Shown here: positions 1 to 10,312 of the stretch, one piece after another | Numbering within the stretch: position 1 is the stretch's first letter | Layout of the letters: every line of letters starts with the position of its first letter | From: Microstegium vimineum | Lineage: Eukaryota; Streptophyta; Magnoliopsida; Poales; Poaceae | DNA length: 64,000 nucleotides | Assembly (NCBI GenBank): GCA_022036555.1 | Contig: CM039126.1 | Span: forward strand, 7,670,079-7,734,078 | Direction: 5' to 3' | Program-made: the position numbers and the translations under genes | The notes under the pieces: generated by a model | The model's database searches: none | What the model saw: the letters and a program-made list of their open reading frames with translations, nothing else | What the model was told of the DNA's origin: nothing

Positions 1-928
1 ACACTTACAGTCCGTGCAATGAACAAGAGGGAGTTCATTGTTTGAAATCCTTCGTCTTCGCGACACTAAGTACTTGCTGTTCTCCATGGCCGACCTTGGG
101 GACATCGCTGCCGTGCTATACTCCATGGCCGGCGTGGGGAAGGGCGGCGGGGAGGCGCAATAGCCGCGTGGCCAAGGCGTGCGCCGGCGTGGGGCGCACT
201 GCTCGTGGGGGGCGTGGGGAGACGACCCGGCGTGGGGGATGTGGCCGAGGGGGGGGGGGGGGGGGGGTGGGGGGCTCGTCGTAGGGGGCGCTGACCTTCG
301 CTCGGTGTTGGAGAAGAAGACCCTGTGCAAGATCCGTTTTGGCTCCCTCTGTTCCGTTCAGAAGTTCATCGTTCAAGCAAAAAGAAAATGGACCGGGGTA
401 GAAGAGGAAGGAAAAGGTCTGAGAGCCCTCGGATGTCAATCTGGCGGGTGGCTCATGTTTCATAATGGCAAGCTACCGAATCCCCGTTGCGGGATGGCAA
501 ATCGCCGAAGTCCACTTCTCATGATGGTCGAAATCCAAAAATCCCCTCTGTGACTTGAGCCTCTATTCTTTCTAATTAAATTAATGATAATGGTGACGAT
601 GCGCGTGTTGTCTATTACGGAGTACTATTCTTTAATGAAATTTAAGTTATGATCTTGTCTTGTTTTCTATTTTCTAGTGAATTTTTACATGGATGTTTTT
701 TTTCCTTGAATGTAATATGAGTATTTCTTATTAAAAATACCTTTTGCTTTATATAGAATGTAATTAAAAAAAATCTAAGCAACACATTTTGTGTTGGTTA
801 ACAAGTTATAGCATTGCATATTGTCATACAGATAATAATACGAAACATATAAATATTGTGTTTTTTTATCGCACTTCTCAGTAGTTGCTCAACCAAGAAA
901 AAAAACAAGGGCACTTAACCATATATAT
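1..928. other. No recognisable gene; GC-rich then AT-rich DNA
   Basis: About 40-460 is GC-rich and carries short overlapping open frames on both strands (80-124 codons) with low-complexity glycine, arginine or proline composition. None resembles a known family and none has clear splice or promoter context. From about 560 to 928 the DNA is AT-rich and noncoding. I see nothing to annotate as a gene. Confidence 0.4.
249..274. repeat. Poly-G tract
   Basis: Nineteen G residues (249-267), one T, then six more G. Long G runs often vary in length or are miscounted in assemblies, so any reading frame through this point is unreliable. Confidence 0.9.
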
Positions 929-954
929 AGTTAGTTAGTTAGCTAGTTAGTTAG
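929..954. repeat. (TTAG)n-like microsatellite
   Basis: A short run of TTAG/TAGC tetranucleotides next to a TATATATA stretch. A simple repeat with no sign of function. Confidence 0.8.
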
Positions 955-1029
955 ACCGCCTCCAATAAAGGAGATACATTTTAGGATTTGCATAGTGCAC
1001 AGAATAAATGTCGGGCACCTAAAACTTAT

Positions 1030-1560
1030 CCTCTCCAACATAGGACGCAAAAAGACAAATCCCGCAACGTCGCCCAACAAAACCGGACGAGCGTCGCCTG
1101 CGCCTCCCTGCATGCGACCGGTTGCTCCTCACCGGCATGGAGCCGCCTCGCCGCACCGGCTCCTCCTCGCCATTGAGGCATCTCCCACCGCCGCCGCCTT
1201 CCCCGCCCACCTCGACTCCTCTTCCCGCACCGCCGCACCGCATCCCTCGCTTCTGAACCGCCGCCAAGTCTTCCCCACCCACCTTGACTCCTCCCCGCAG
1301 ACCGGCGTCGGCGGATCAGCGACGCCGCGGACTCCTACGACAGCGGCAACAGCCGCCGCCAAGTTCTTCCCCGCCCACCTCAACTCTTCCCCGTGCAGCA
1401 GCCGTCAAGCACGCGTTGCCCCGAGGCCGCACAACCGCCGCCGCGGACCAGCCTCACCGCACCAGTGCTCCTCGCCACCTCCTATGGGCCCACCATGTCG
1501 ACGGCGCATGGATTTGGGTCGAGGAGAGAGACGACGCACATGTGGGTTCCCTGTCTCCTT
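1030..1560. other. GC-rich island without a supported gene
   Basis: A sharply bounded GC-rich block in AT-rich DNA. The open frames (215 codons on plus at 995-1642, 148 codons at 1284-1730, several on minus) overlap in different frames and are rich in proline, serine, alanine and arginine, typical of chance frames in GC-rich DNA. Similar words (TCCAACATAGG near 1035 and, inverted, CCTAATATGTTGGA near 1590) flank it, so it could be a DNA transposon carrying a captured GC-rich fragment. The terminal match is too weak to call. Confidence 0.3.
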
Positions 1561-2093
1561 CCTACGCAAAATTAGTTCTCATTTGCCTAATATGTTGGAG
1601 GGTTGTTTTTCACCGTGCAGGACTCAAAATGGGTTTAGGTAGCCATATGCGTTGTTTGTTGGAGTCAACAAAGGTCCGTCATGAAAAGTCAAAGTGGTAT
1701 TGTTACTTTTGGACCAAAGCTAGACGATGACGTATATGTGTTTGTCGCTAAATTCCGGTGACTCGACTATCGTGTGGGTGTCACGTTTTTGTATGAACTT
1801 CTCTTCTCCTGAATAAGTGGCAGAGCTTCTGCTTTTTTAGAAAAAGGACATATATTCATGTAGCTTACAAGTTACAACAGATTCATTTTGTCATGTATGT
1901 TGACTAGAACTCCAACCAAAAAAACAAAATGGTAAGGATTTGTCTTAAATTTTTATGATCTAATATATATTATATATGACATTGTAACTAGGAGCTACAA
2001 CTTAAGACCATTTGGATCTAGTAACGAGACACTATAATAATCTTTAGTCTTTAGAAAGTTACGATGAACAAGTTGTGGATACAGTTTGTCAGG

Positions 2094-2336
2094 ACTGTTT
2101 GGTTGCTAGCCACACTTTGTCACACTTCACCTTAGGTAAGTTTGACCAAGTTGATAAGTGTTTGGTTGGTAAATAAGGTTATGCATGATTCTTTTGGGCT
2201 CCACATGTCATAGAGTACAAAAGTATAGCAAGATTCTCTTAGGCATGGTAAAATGTGACAACCAATTTTCTAGCCACACTTTTCCACACTTACCTAAGGT
2301 TAGTTGGGGCTAACTATGGATAGAACCAAACAACCG
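2094..2336. mobile_element. Short MITE, hAT-like ends
   Basis: The left end reads CTGTTTGGTTGCTAGCCACAC and the right end is its imperfect inverse (...TAGAACCAAACAACCG). The inner sequence also folds back: TCACACTTCACCTTAGGTAAG on the left matches the inverse of CTTACCTAAGG on the right. Grass hAT-type MITEs often begin with such TGTTTGGTT ends. No clean 8-bp target duplication is visible, so family and exact ends are uncertain. Confidence 0.5.
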
Positions 2337-2639
2337 TGTGAGATGATCGTGCTTTATTTGGGCGACATTATTTGAATGTCAAACAGACCCAAAAAAAATT
2401 TCTCTTGCTCCAAATACCGATTATGCAGTAGAATTGATTCTTCGTAACTTCCTAGTGAGTAGTGAATTGGAAGAAACATGTGACAAGTAGTTCTAATTGA
2501 TTCTATAGATCTGGACATCCCTCCGTATAGCCTCCTCCTCTAGACATGCCTCATTATTTATATATGGTCATCATATAGCGTGGAAGGGTTGCCATGAACG
2601 AGAAAAATCAATTGGGCATGGGAATGGTGGAGTGTGTTG

Positions 2640-3600
2640 GTCAAAGGATTAAATGTTACTAGAGGGGGTGAATAGATGTTCCTTAAAAATTTAAGTACAA
2701 ACTAGCAAGGGATTAGTCAAAAATACATAATCTATAAATTCACAGATTACCCTCCTTTTATGGATATTCGAATGGATTATCCATAATGTTATTCATATTA
2801 AACAAAGTTATAATTTTTTGTGAATATTTGACTGGATTATATGCATCTTTGTGGACATTCAACGAGAACACAACAAACTCTAATGTATATTATACTTGAT
2901 GAGTTCTAGGTCAAACCAAGCTTGGAGATACGCTTCTTCATATTTCAATTAGTAAATCCACAAAGTACTTGGATTCACAAACATAGCCAACCAAGTAGAT
3001 CTAGTCAAATGAACAAATCAAAGTAAAAAAAAATCAAAACACAATCAACCAAAGTGAAGACAAAGAAGGATATATGTCTTCTTTGAGGAAGTCATGAGCA
3101 ACCACCAAAGTCAGGCTCAAGCTAGATCTCTTTCGACTGATTTCCTCGCGTCACTATCTTGATTTCTTACTTTAAAGAGGCAAAGATCGGGGTTTTCACA
3201 AAGTTTCTTGGGGCTTGCCATAAACATATGAGCCTGTCAAGGGATACCTATCTGTCTAGGAGGCTTCACCTCCTCAAATAATAAGCACTTCTTAACGATT
3301 GATGAAGCCCATTAGTGTCCAAGATTTATTTGGTTGCTCACAAACTTTGATATCTCAACCCAACTATTTGGATTTATCACAAATCACATAAAATTTCACA
3401 AAGAGAGAGCACGGAGAGTTAGAGAGGCATTTTCTTCAATTATGGGCATAGGGAGACAACAACAACTCCTCAAAAAGTGGGTGGTGGTGAAAGCATCTAA
3501 GCCCCTAATTTAGGTCATGATAATTAATGATATCATTTGCGGGCTAATTTTTTCATATGAGATGTGAAAGTAAGGATTAGTCCACTAAGAGAGCTAAACT
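2640..3600. repeat. Decayed LTR-like repeat DNA
   Basis: Noncoding AT-rich DNA with two phrases that recur in grass LTR repeats: ACTAGAGGGGGTGAATAG near 2657 and AAGCATCTAAGCCCCTAATT near 3490. I infer old, fragmented LTR-retrotransposon sequence. No LTR boundaries, target duplications or coding domains are visible. The surrounding stretches 2340-2640 and 3600-4140 show nothing recognisable. Confidence 0.25.
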
Positions 3601-4141
3601 ACTTTGGATATCTTGGGAAAGCATGATGGATAGCTTAAGGCAAAGATACAAAGATAAGTATTTGCTTTAACTAGCCATGAGGTGCTTAGAGGATGGTAAT
3701 AACTAGGTTGGCATTTTGATATCTAGAAGGGTCCATGCTTTTTCACTTGACAGATCTTTAGAGCCACATTGCTTGATGAATTGCGTTGCGTGCGTAAAAT
3801 GAGTGGCGTTTGAAAAAAAATATGGAAAGAAAAAAATGAAAATATGTTTAAAAGGATGAAGTATGCGAGAACTAAGGATTTTCCAAAAAAATGAAAAAAA
3901 TATTCATTTACCTTAGCTGTTTTTCAAAAATGGATTTTGAACTACTTTTTAATGTATATGCTACAAACGATCCCAATAGGACGTGGATGTTCTGCAAATA
4001 TATTCCCAAAGAATGATCTAGGCCCGGTCTAAGCTAGTCCAAAATGATGGGTCTGAGCTAGTCCAACCTAGCCCAAATCTAAATGGGCTTTTTAGGCATA
4101 GCTTGGACTAACTTTTGCTCGGGTTTATTTTAGTCTATTAG

Positions 4142-4409
4142 ATACTCCCTTCATCCCAAATTATAAGACATTTCAAGAATGTTGGAGAGTCAAAGTATTT
4201 CAAGTTTGACAAATAATTATAGAGAAAACTATAAAAATTTATGATATCAAATAGACATATTATGAAAATTAGAAAATATAATGGATAACGAATCTAAAGA
4301 TACTTAGTTGATATTATAAATATTATTATATTATCATATAAGTTTGGTCAAACTTACTTTGACTCTTCAAATTTTTTGAATGTCTTATAATTTAGGATGG
4401 AGGGAGTAC
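4142..4409. mobile_element. Stowaway MITE (Tc1/mariner type)
   Basis: Starts TACTCCCTTCATCCCAAATT and ends with the inverse AATTTAGGATGGAGGGAGTA, the diagnostic Stowaway terminal repeat with TA at each edge. The interior is AT-rich with matching inverted arms (ATAAGACATTTCAAGAATG / inverse near 4375). About 268 bp and noncoding. It directly abuts the RNase H remnant on its right. Confidence 0.9.
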
Positions 4410-4427
4410 TTTTTGTCATGGGAGCAT

Positions 4428-4777
4428 CAGCAGTGGGTACTGGAAGAGATAATAGATGCGGAAATAGTCGAAGCTCTCGCCTGTAGAGAAGGTCCGACTC
4501 TAGCTAACGATATTCATGTCCAGAAGCTACGTTTGGGAAATGATTGTGCCAACGTCATAAGAAATATCAAAGGAGGATCCATGGGCACCTTAGCAAGATT
4601 GTTCGAGAATTAGATCAGGAGGACACTTGTTCGAATCTGTGTAGTTTGTTCAAAAAAAATTGCAGAACCAATGGTGATGCGCATATACTTGCTAGAAGCT
4701 TCTTATATAGTAGCACTGGTAGGTATGCATGGTTTTTGTCACCACCAGATGGTGTTTGTAATTCTATTCCTGAATAG
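4428..4777 (+). pseudogene. RNase H-like (RVT_3-type) retroelement remnant
   Basis: One frame reads EIIDAEIVEALACREG, then QKLRLGNDCANVIRNIKGGS. After about 4590 the homology moves to another frame (HLSKIVRELDQE... RTNGDAHILARSFL... GRYAWFLSPPDGVCN). This is the plant RNase H-like domain pattern with its EALACREG, DC..V...IKG and N..AH.LAR..L blocks, common in non-LTR retroelements and their gene derivatives. It is split by at least one frameshift, has no start, and ends at a stop at 4777 followed closely by an A-rich run (4804-4812). A dead fragment. Confidence 0.6.
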
Positions 4778-5036
4778 TTGAATAAAGGAAGGTGTGTGTT
4801 TCTTAAAAAAAAACCTGGCAATCGTTTGGAATTAATTCTAAAACACAAATTATATCTCTGGAGCTCGAATAAGGAGGAGAGCTTTGCTAAACAGAACTTG
4901 AGTATTTGTGTTTTCCACGTTAGGTATCAAATATTATTGGCGAAGATAAATTGTTGGCTCATTTATGTAATTTGTTCAGTATTTAGAAATAAATTGATTC
5001 ATAGTACATAGACTAATAAATGGCCAAATGTTTGCT

Positions 5037-5445
5037 TTCCTCGAAGAATAACTTGAGCAAGTTCCTTCCCGAAGACTTCCTTGCATCGGTAAAATTATGG
5101 GCTGAAGGTCTCAAAATTGTCATTATGGATCGACCAGATGGACCAACACACAGTGATTAAGATTTCCACGAAAAAGGAAAGCTACAGCTGATCTTTGAGA
5201 GATGCCAATGTGACAAACGGGTCACTGTGCTGGTGAACTTTGAGGCCCAAGGTGCTCCAACAAGCCATCACAAAAGGACAGGCCACTTTCTTCAGTCCCC
5301 AAATTGCATAGAATAGTCATCGAGGACCATATTCCTCTGCTTCAATAGCTCTCTGGTACTTAACCGATCATTTAGAAGTAGCCAAAAGAAGACCTTGTGG
5401 CATGACAACCGCCACTACCAGGAGTATGCCCGAGGAACTGGACTA
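5037..5445 (-). pseudogene. LINE 3'-end remnant (zf-RVT-like region)
   Basis: On the minus strand the piecewise translation gives KVFFWLLLNDRLSTRELLKQ, then CWSTLGL, then a WSI(W)..HNDN..F segment. This is the C-terminal zinc-binding and tail region of plant L1-type reverse transcriptases, the same region seen in better shape at 60.7-61.4 kb. Several stops and frameshifts interrupt it. It lies just beyond the 3' end of the partial GLR gene and is transcribed in the same direction. Nothing recognisable lies between it and that gene's stop (5446-5780). Confidence 0.5.
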
Positions 5446-5780
5446 TAAGCAATAAGCTGTGAGTACTGAGTAAGGTCCTCTCCGCGATATGCGGTTGTTC
5501 TGGCAAAAAATAAAAATAAAAAATGCAGACATCGACTATTTGGGGGCATTCTGGTTCCAACTCTATTTCTTCTTAAATGACCATCAAATGACAATAACTT
5601 CAAATGTTGAGTCTATACATCAGCAGTTAAAACATCTAAATATCCACTAATCTACTGTTGGGGTGATAGACTGATAGTATGGCAGGAAATTCTGCAGGAA
5701 TTCAGTGACTATCTGCAAAATAAAAAAATAAATATTGAACTGTTATTTGCTCCCACATCTCACTGTCCCAAACCAAAAGC

Positions 5781-7671
5781 CTAAATGGACACGCCAACAC
5801 CTTGGCCAGTACTTTCCATCTCGATCTGGACAAAATCAGCAGACACAAGACCATTGTACATGCCATTCTGCATTGGGCCAGCCTCTATATCAGCAGCACT
5901 TCCATTGCCTTCACTGGAATCTTGGTAATTGTTATCCCTGATTTCATGTAGATGTTGATCGGGTACAGAGACATCTCCCCTATCATTTTGTAGCTCAATG
6001 GATTCACCAAGACTTACACTTCCAGTGTATCCATCAGCATTTTGCAATTCAGAACCTTTATATCTTTTGTAGTTTGCATAGGCCAATCTGACAATGGTTA
6101 TGAGCAGCATGAGAGCTGAGATACATCCAGTGATGATGAAGAGACCAGAGAAACTCCGCAAAGTGAGTGCTGTGAAACCACTGATGGGACTGTCACCCAG
6201 AGATGGTGCAGATGGGCCAAGCCATCTCTCTTCAATTTGTGGGCCCTCATACTCTCCTGTTAGGCTCAAGATGGCGATCGAAAGATTATGTACCAGTGGA
6301 GAGTTCAGGGGAAATGCCTGAAGATAAAACATGGTGTTAGTTTGGTATTCAGCAGTAGTAGCATTCATGACTCTTAGAATATCAATCAAATATATCAAAG
6401 CACTAATAATGCAAGCAGCTTACGTAACCAAGTCCAATGGTCTTGTACATGCGATTAACCATTTGGAAGTCTTTCTTGTATTGAGGATTGGAGAGGAAAT
6501 AAGTCAAATAGGGAATCTCATCGAGAATAGCCGATACCCCTCCATTCTTAGACCCCTTCCTCAGAGCTTCAGCGTATTCTTCTTGATTGCTATAGGCCTT
6601 TATCCTATTCAATGGGAAACCTTGCTTTATCAAAAAGGAGCGCGTAAATCCTCCATGCTGGTATCCAACATAATCACCATTGTGTAACAACTGTTTGAGA
6701 TCAGTCACCAATGGTTGGAGCCTCTTTGCAGTTATCATTGATGATAAGTTTGCAGTGTAGCTCTGCACTACAACCAGCACCACAAAGCACCATATCACAA
6801 CGACAATTTTTGACAGAGGACTTCTGATTATTTGATCTGTACACAGAGAGAGGCATTATTTGAGATCATCCTACAACTATGCATGACAACCAGCTATTAA
6901 ACCAGTTATAACGATCGTATATTGACATGTTGTAAAGAAGTTTGAGCTCAAATAAAGTACTGACCATGGGAGAACGTCAAGGTGGAGAAAGCAAAGTAGG
7001 AAGCAGTGCTGAATTGTCTCAATGTTGATCCTTGGTACTCAGGGTTCTTGGGCAGTTCAATCATCCACACAACAAAGCCAGTGAACAAGAAGCCGCCCAC
7101 AGTAGCAAACCAAAGTTCCTTCGTTAGGGGCTCTAAAAATATCCACTGGATTAGTTTGGAGTCATTCTCGGAGAGCATAAGCAAGGACAAACCAGACTGT
7201 GCATATGGCATTGTAAAATCAGCATACTTAATCCGTTCGGGGGTTATGGTCACATCACCAACTGCTGCATCAAACACCTATTTATTCCACATGGAATAAA
7301 CAGAAGAAGCATGTTGAAGTAAGGCTCACCTTTAGAATTCATAAATGATGTGAACTAGGAATTCAAACATTGTAAATCCAGCCATGTAAAATGATGCGAA
7401 CTAAGCATGTTGAAATAAGGCTCACCTTTAGAGATACACTGTGTACTAGCTCGTCATAAGAACCATTGAAGGCATAGAACTCATAATCTGGTATAGGCTG
7501 TAGCATCTTCATAGCTTCATTAAAGATTTCAATGCTGTATCCAGTGACCTTTTGTCTCTCAGTGTTAGGATGAGTAATATTCACAAAAGCTTTGAAACCA
7601 GGTTTATGTGGCACAGCAATCCTGAGTTTCTTCTCACATCCTATGGACACCGTCCTGAGTTTTTTCTCGCT
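5781..7671 (-). CDS. Glutamate receptor-like channel, partial (no amino-terminal domain)
   Basis: Plant GLRs are ligand-gated, nonselective cation channels of plasma or internal membranes. Exons in transcript order: about 7671-7426, 7277-6965, 6836-6424 and 6317-5781 (stop), with GT-AG introns in the same phases as the neighbouring GLR. Visible parts: S1 ligand-binding lobe (KKLRIAVPHKPGFKAF), VFDAAVGDVTI, first membrane segment (FATVGGFLFTGFVVWMI), pore region, third segment with SYTANLSSMITAKRLQP, S2 lobe, fourth segment near 6150, and a polar tail. The roughly 450-residue amino-terminal domain is missing. No matching exon is visible between 7.7 and 9.1 kb, and an in-frame TAA lies just upstream of the first exon (acceptor TACAG). 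It may be a truncated pseudogene or a short channel using an unrelated first exon. The element EKKLR is duplicated near 7620-7660. Confidence 0.75.
7309..7432 (-). repeat. Duplicated splice-donor segment in the partial GLR gene
   Basis: GCATGTTGAAGTAAGGCTCACCTTTAGA (7309-7336) and GCATGTTGAAATAAGGCTCACCTTTAGA (7405-7432) are near-identical and 96 bp apart. On the minus strand each holds the exon-end/donor sequence TCTAAAG|GTGAG, so the intron carries a second copy of its own donor. Using the distal copy would add 96 nt and bring in a TGA stop at about 7363. Confidence 0.8.
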
Positions 7672-7679
7672 AATTCTCT

Positions 7680-8330
7680 GCCATGCGTTCCCTCTGTATA
7701 TGTATTAAGGAAAGGTTTGGATCATCTTAGTGTGAGTGTGACAGCACAATCTTCTCATGGCCTATTGAGAAAAAGAAGAAAAATGCATGGCTTTAAAATA
7801 ATTCTGCCACTAATGACCAACATGTGAGTATTATTTGGAATATTGATAATGTGGAATTGCACTAAAATTCAAAACAATGGGCGATTGGATGGAAATGGAA
7901 TACCATCTCACTAAAATTCAAAACTGTCCCGTTACCATTAATATTCAACATTGCCCCAATCAAGTCCCGGAGAAATGAACATGGAAAACCAAAGCACTCC
8001 CTATGTATTGGACAATCTTTTTCTTTGCCATTATAGTGCATCAATTTTGACTTCAGATTGCCATTTAAAATTTCAATTCCCTGCTCAATCATGTAGGAAA
8101 AATTAAGATAAACAGTTGATTGGCTTTCTCTCTGACATCATCCCTACCCATCTTAGGTGCATCAAAAGAAAGGCAGATCCCATTTACAAACTTCCCCTCC
8201 TTCACTCCACCCTGCAGTTGAATCATTTTTACCGACACCAAAAATCTTGCATGTTGCGTCATACTTAATGTCAATCTTTTGAGTCTCAAATATTCAATTT
8301 TCTCTACTTACAGTAGGCTTAAGGAATGTC
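7680..8330. other. Unrecognised segment between partial GLR exons and an orphan first exon
   Basis: The minus strand has two short open frames (8289-8089 and 8092-7862) with ordinary amino-acid composition (for example CLSFDAPKMGRDDVREKANQ and GKEKDCPIHRECFGFPC). I do not recognise either. They could be decayed exons of the neighbouring gene or a small insertion. No GLR amino-terminal domain motif is present. Confidence 0.3.
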
Positions 8331-8345
8331 TAGTTTTATTTCACG

Positions 8346-8467
8346 CCCTGTTCGCTTGGCTTATCAGCCACCGAAACAGTGTTTTTGTCTCACAGAAAAA
8401 CAGCAAAAAACGCATGAGCCGACTTATCAGTCACTTATCAGTCACTGAAAACAGCCAAACGAACATG
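8346..8467. mobile_element. Small hAT-type MITE
   Basis: Left end CCCTGTTCGCTTGGCTTATCAG and right end ...CTGATAAGT-like arms followed by CAGCCAAACGAACATG. The inverse of the right end (CATGTTCGTTTGGCTG) matches the left end. TGTTCG(T/C)TTGGCT termini are characteristic of very common grass hAT MITEs. About 120 bp, noncoding, inside the presumed intron or upstream part of the partial GLR locus. No clear target duplication could be read. Confidence 0.7.
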
Positions 8468-8866
8468 CTGTCAATTTGTTTCCAGTTAACAGTGCGAACT
8501 ACTTTCTGATGCAGTACTGTTATAGAAGCATGCATTCGGCCGTGATGTTCCCCGATATTAGTTAGTCACAAAATCTGAAAGTGCCGAACCAACTACTACT
8601 AAGACCCAACCTTAATCAGAGTACAGTTGAAAGGCCATGTTTTGGCCCCTTGAACAGCAAATGCAGGTATCCTTCTCATGATAAGGCAACCGAAATAGTT
8701 CCTCCCAAAACCAGAGGCCCCCATATTCAGAATAGAAAAATCGCTAACAGTCCATTTTTTTTTCTTTCAAATTTTAAAATGCAACCAATAATAGACACGG
8801 ATCGGATCTGAGATAGGAGGACACGAGCGAGGAGGGCAGGATAGGCTTTTTCTTGTGTGTTTTTAC

Positions 8867-9071
8867 CAGCATGTGGTGCGCTTGCTTGGTCGTCATCTCC
8901 GCTTGCACCACCCATACGGTGCGGGTCCGGGTCCGCGTCCGTGCGCACGCCGCCCACGCCCACGACGCCGCCGGTTCCCGCCGGCTCCGCCAACACGTCC
9001 CGATGCGTGACTGCGAGCAGGACGAGCAGAGCGACGGCGAGCCGGCAGCGCAGCGGCCTCCACTGCTCCAT
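8867..9071 (-). CDS. Orphan first exon encoding a signal peptide
   Basis: ATG at 9071 opens 68 codons and ends in a good donor (GCTG|GTAAAA), phase 1. The translation begins MEQWRPLRCRLAVALLVLLAVTHRDVLA, a convincing signal peptide, and continues with a Gly/Asp-rich segment (GGVRTDADPDPHRMGG). A TATA-like box lies about 70 nt upstream. Phase 1 matches the end of exon 1 in the intact GLR, and the position is where the partial GLR's first exon should be, but the mature part does not resemble a GLR amino-terminal domain. It may be a diverged first exon of that gene or the start of another secreted protein. No second exon was identified. Confidence 0.4.
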
Positions 9072-9137
9072 TCCTTGGATGGTCACGCGTATCCTGCTGC
9101 CACGGCGTGAAGTCCTGAACGCACGCAGCTGCTGCTC

Positions 9138-9148
9138 CAATATATACT
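9138..9148 (-). promoter_or_regulatory. TATA-like box for the orphan signal-peptide exon
   Basis: On the minus strand TTAGTATATATTGG lies 67-77 nt upstream of the ATG at 9071, a normal plant TATA-to-start distance once a short leader is allowed for. Confidence 0.45.
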
Positions 9149-9149
9149 A

Positions 9150-10312
9150 ATACGGACTACGTATACACCTGGCACAGCGGAGGTGCGACAGTTTCCCTGT
9201 AAAATCCAAGAATGCGGCGCGCAGCGAGTCAGAAGGCCCCATTTCGTCAAAGTTTCGCGAGGCGGTGGCGAAGTGATCGATCGAGAGGCCGTTCACCACT
9301 CATCAGTCGTTCGTGCCCTCGATCGAGGTCGATCCAGGAGGCATTCCGTTCCGTTCCACGGCGGCATCAGTGTCTGTCACTGTCAGTTGAAAATTCCACG
9401 TACAGTCAAGCATGCCGCGTTACGATTTCGCATGAATTTCGCAGGGCTCGAATTTCGAGAGAATGAAGTAAAGGAAAGTTTGAAAGATCATTTACCAGAA
9501 CGCTTGGTCTCTGGCCTCCGTGGCCACTGGTCTGTCAGTCAGTCTTCTGCTGCAGGTTTTCTTCAGTGACCAAGTCTTTCTGCACAACTCTGCTCCCATT
9601 GCACAAGTATACATACTCGCACAAGAGACTGAGAGATGTGGAATGACGACAATTCCTTCACCTTCTGAATTCAGAGGCTCCGTGGCTTCAGATGACCGAT
9701 TCAAGCCACCTACATCGGTCATCTGTAGATCTGAATGCAGTCACGGCTATATATGCCAATACATTTCCTACTTGTTCATTGTGTGCAGGTCCACAGACTC
9801 GATCGAATTCAGTCTGCTAAATCTTCGCTGCCACAAGTATACTTGAAACGGCTAGCAATTCGACTTCTAGAGACAGGAGACAAGTATATATATCTAGCTA
9901 GGAAACCAGGCACAAGTTCCACGAAATTTTACAGCATGACAAGGTCACAAATAATGGTCATCAATAAATTAAATCTTATACAAGGACCCATATACTCCAT
10001 CTGATACTGTTCTGTGATATAAAAAAAAAAGCCCAGCAGCCCAGTAATGACATCAAGTAATTCTAAACATAACAACATCATCTCAAAGTTGACAGTGGAG
10101 TTTCAGCAACCCTAAAACTAAAAACAAACATAAGCAGCACCTTGAAAGCTCCCATACTCCCCTAACATTTACCACTACTTATGCAGACACAAGCAACACC
10201 ATCCCAGCAAGGTGAAACGTGCTGAACGATATCATCCTCTGTTTTGAGATTTCTTTTGCAGCTGGATCCTAATAAGGAATAAACTTTGAGAAACCAACCT
10301 GACGAGAACAAT
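9150..10312. other. Spacer downstream of the intact GLR gene; no gene seen
   Basis: A 128-codon plus-strand frame (9183-9569) and its overlapping frames have no recognisable motif. About 10020-10312 is the likely 3' untranslated and downstream region of the intact GLR on the minus strand. Nothing else can be supported. Confidence 0.4.

Noticed and set aside
8867..9071. GLR amino-terminal domain exon
   Set aside because: Phase and position fit, but the residues after the signal peptide show no ligand-binding-domain motif.
9183..9569. 128-codon plus-strand ORF
   Set aside because: No domain, no promoter or splice context, and overlapping frames; likely chance.
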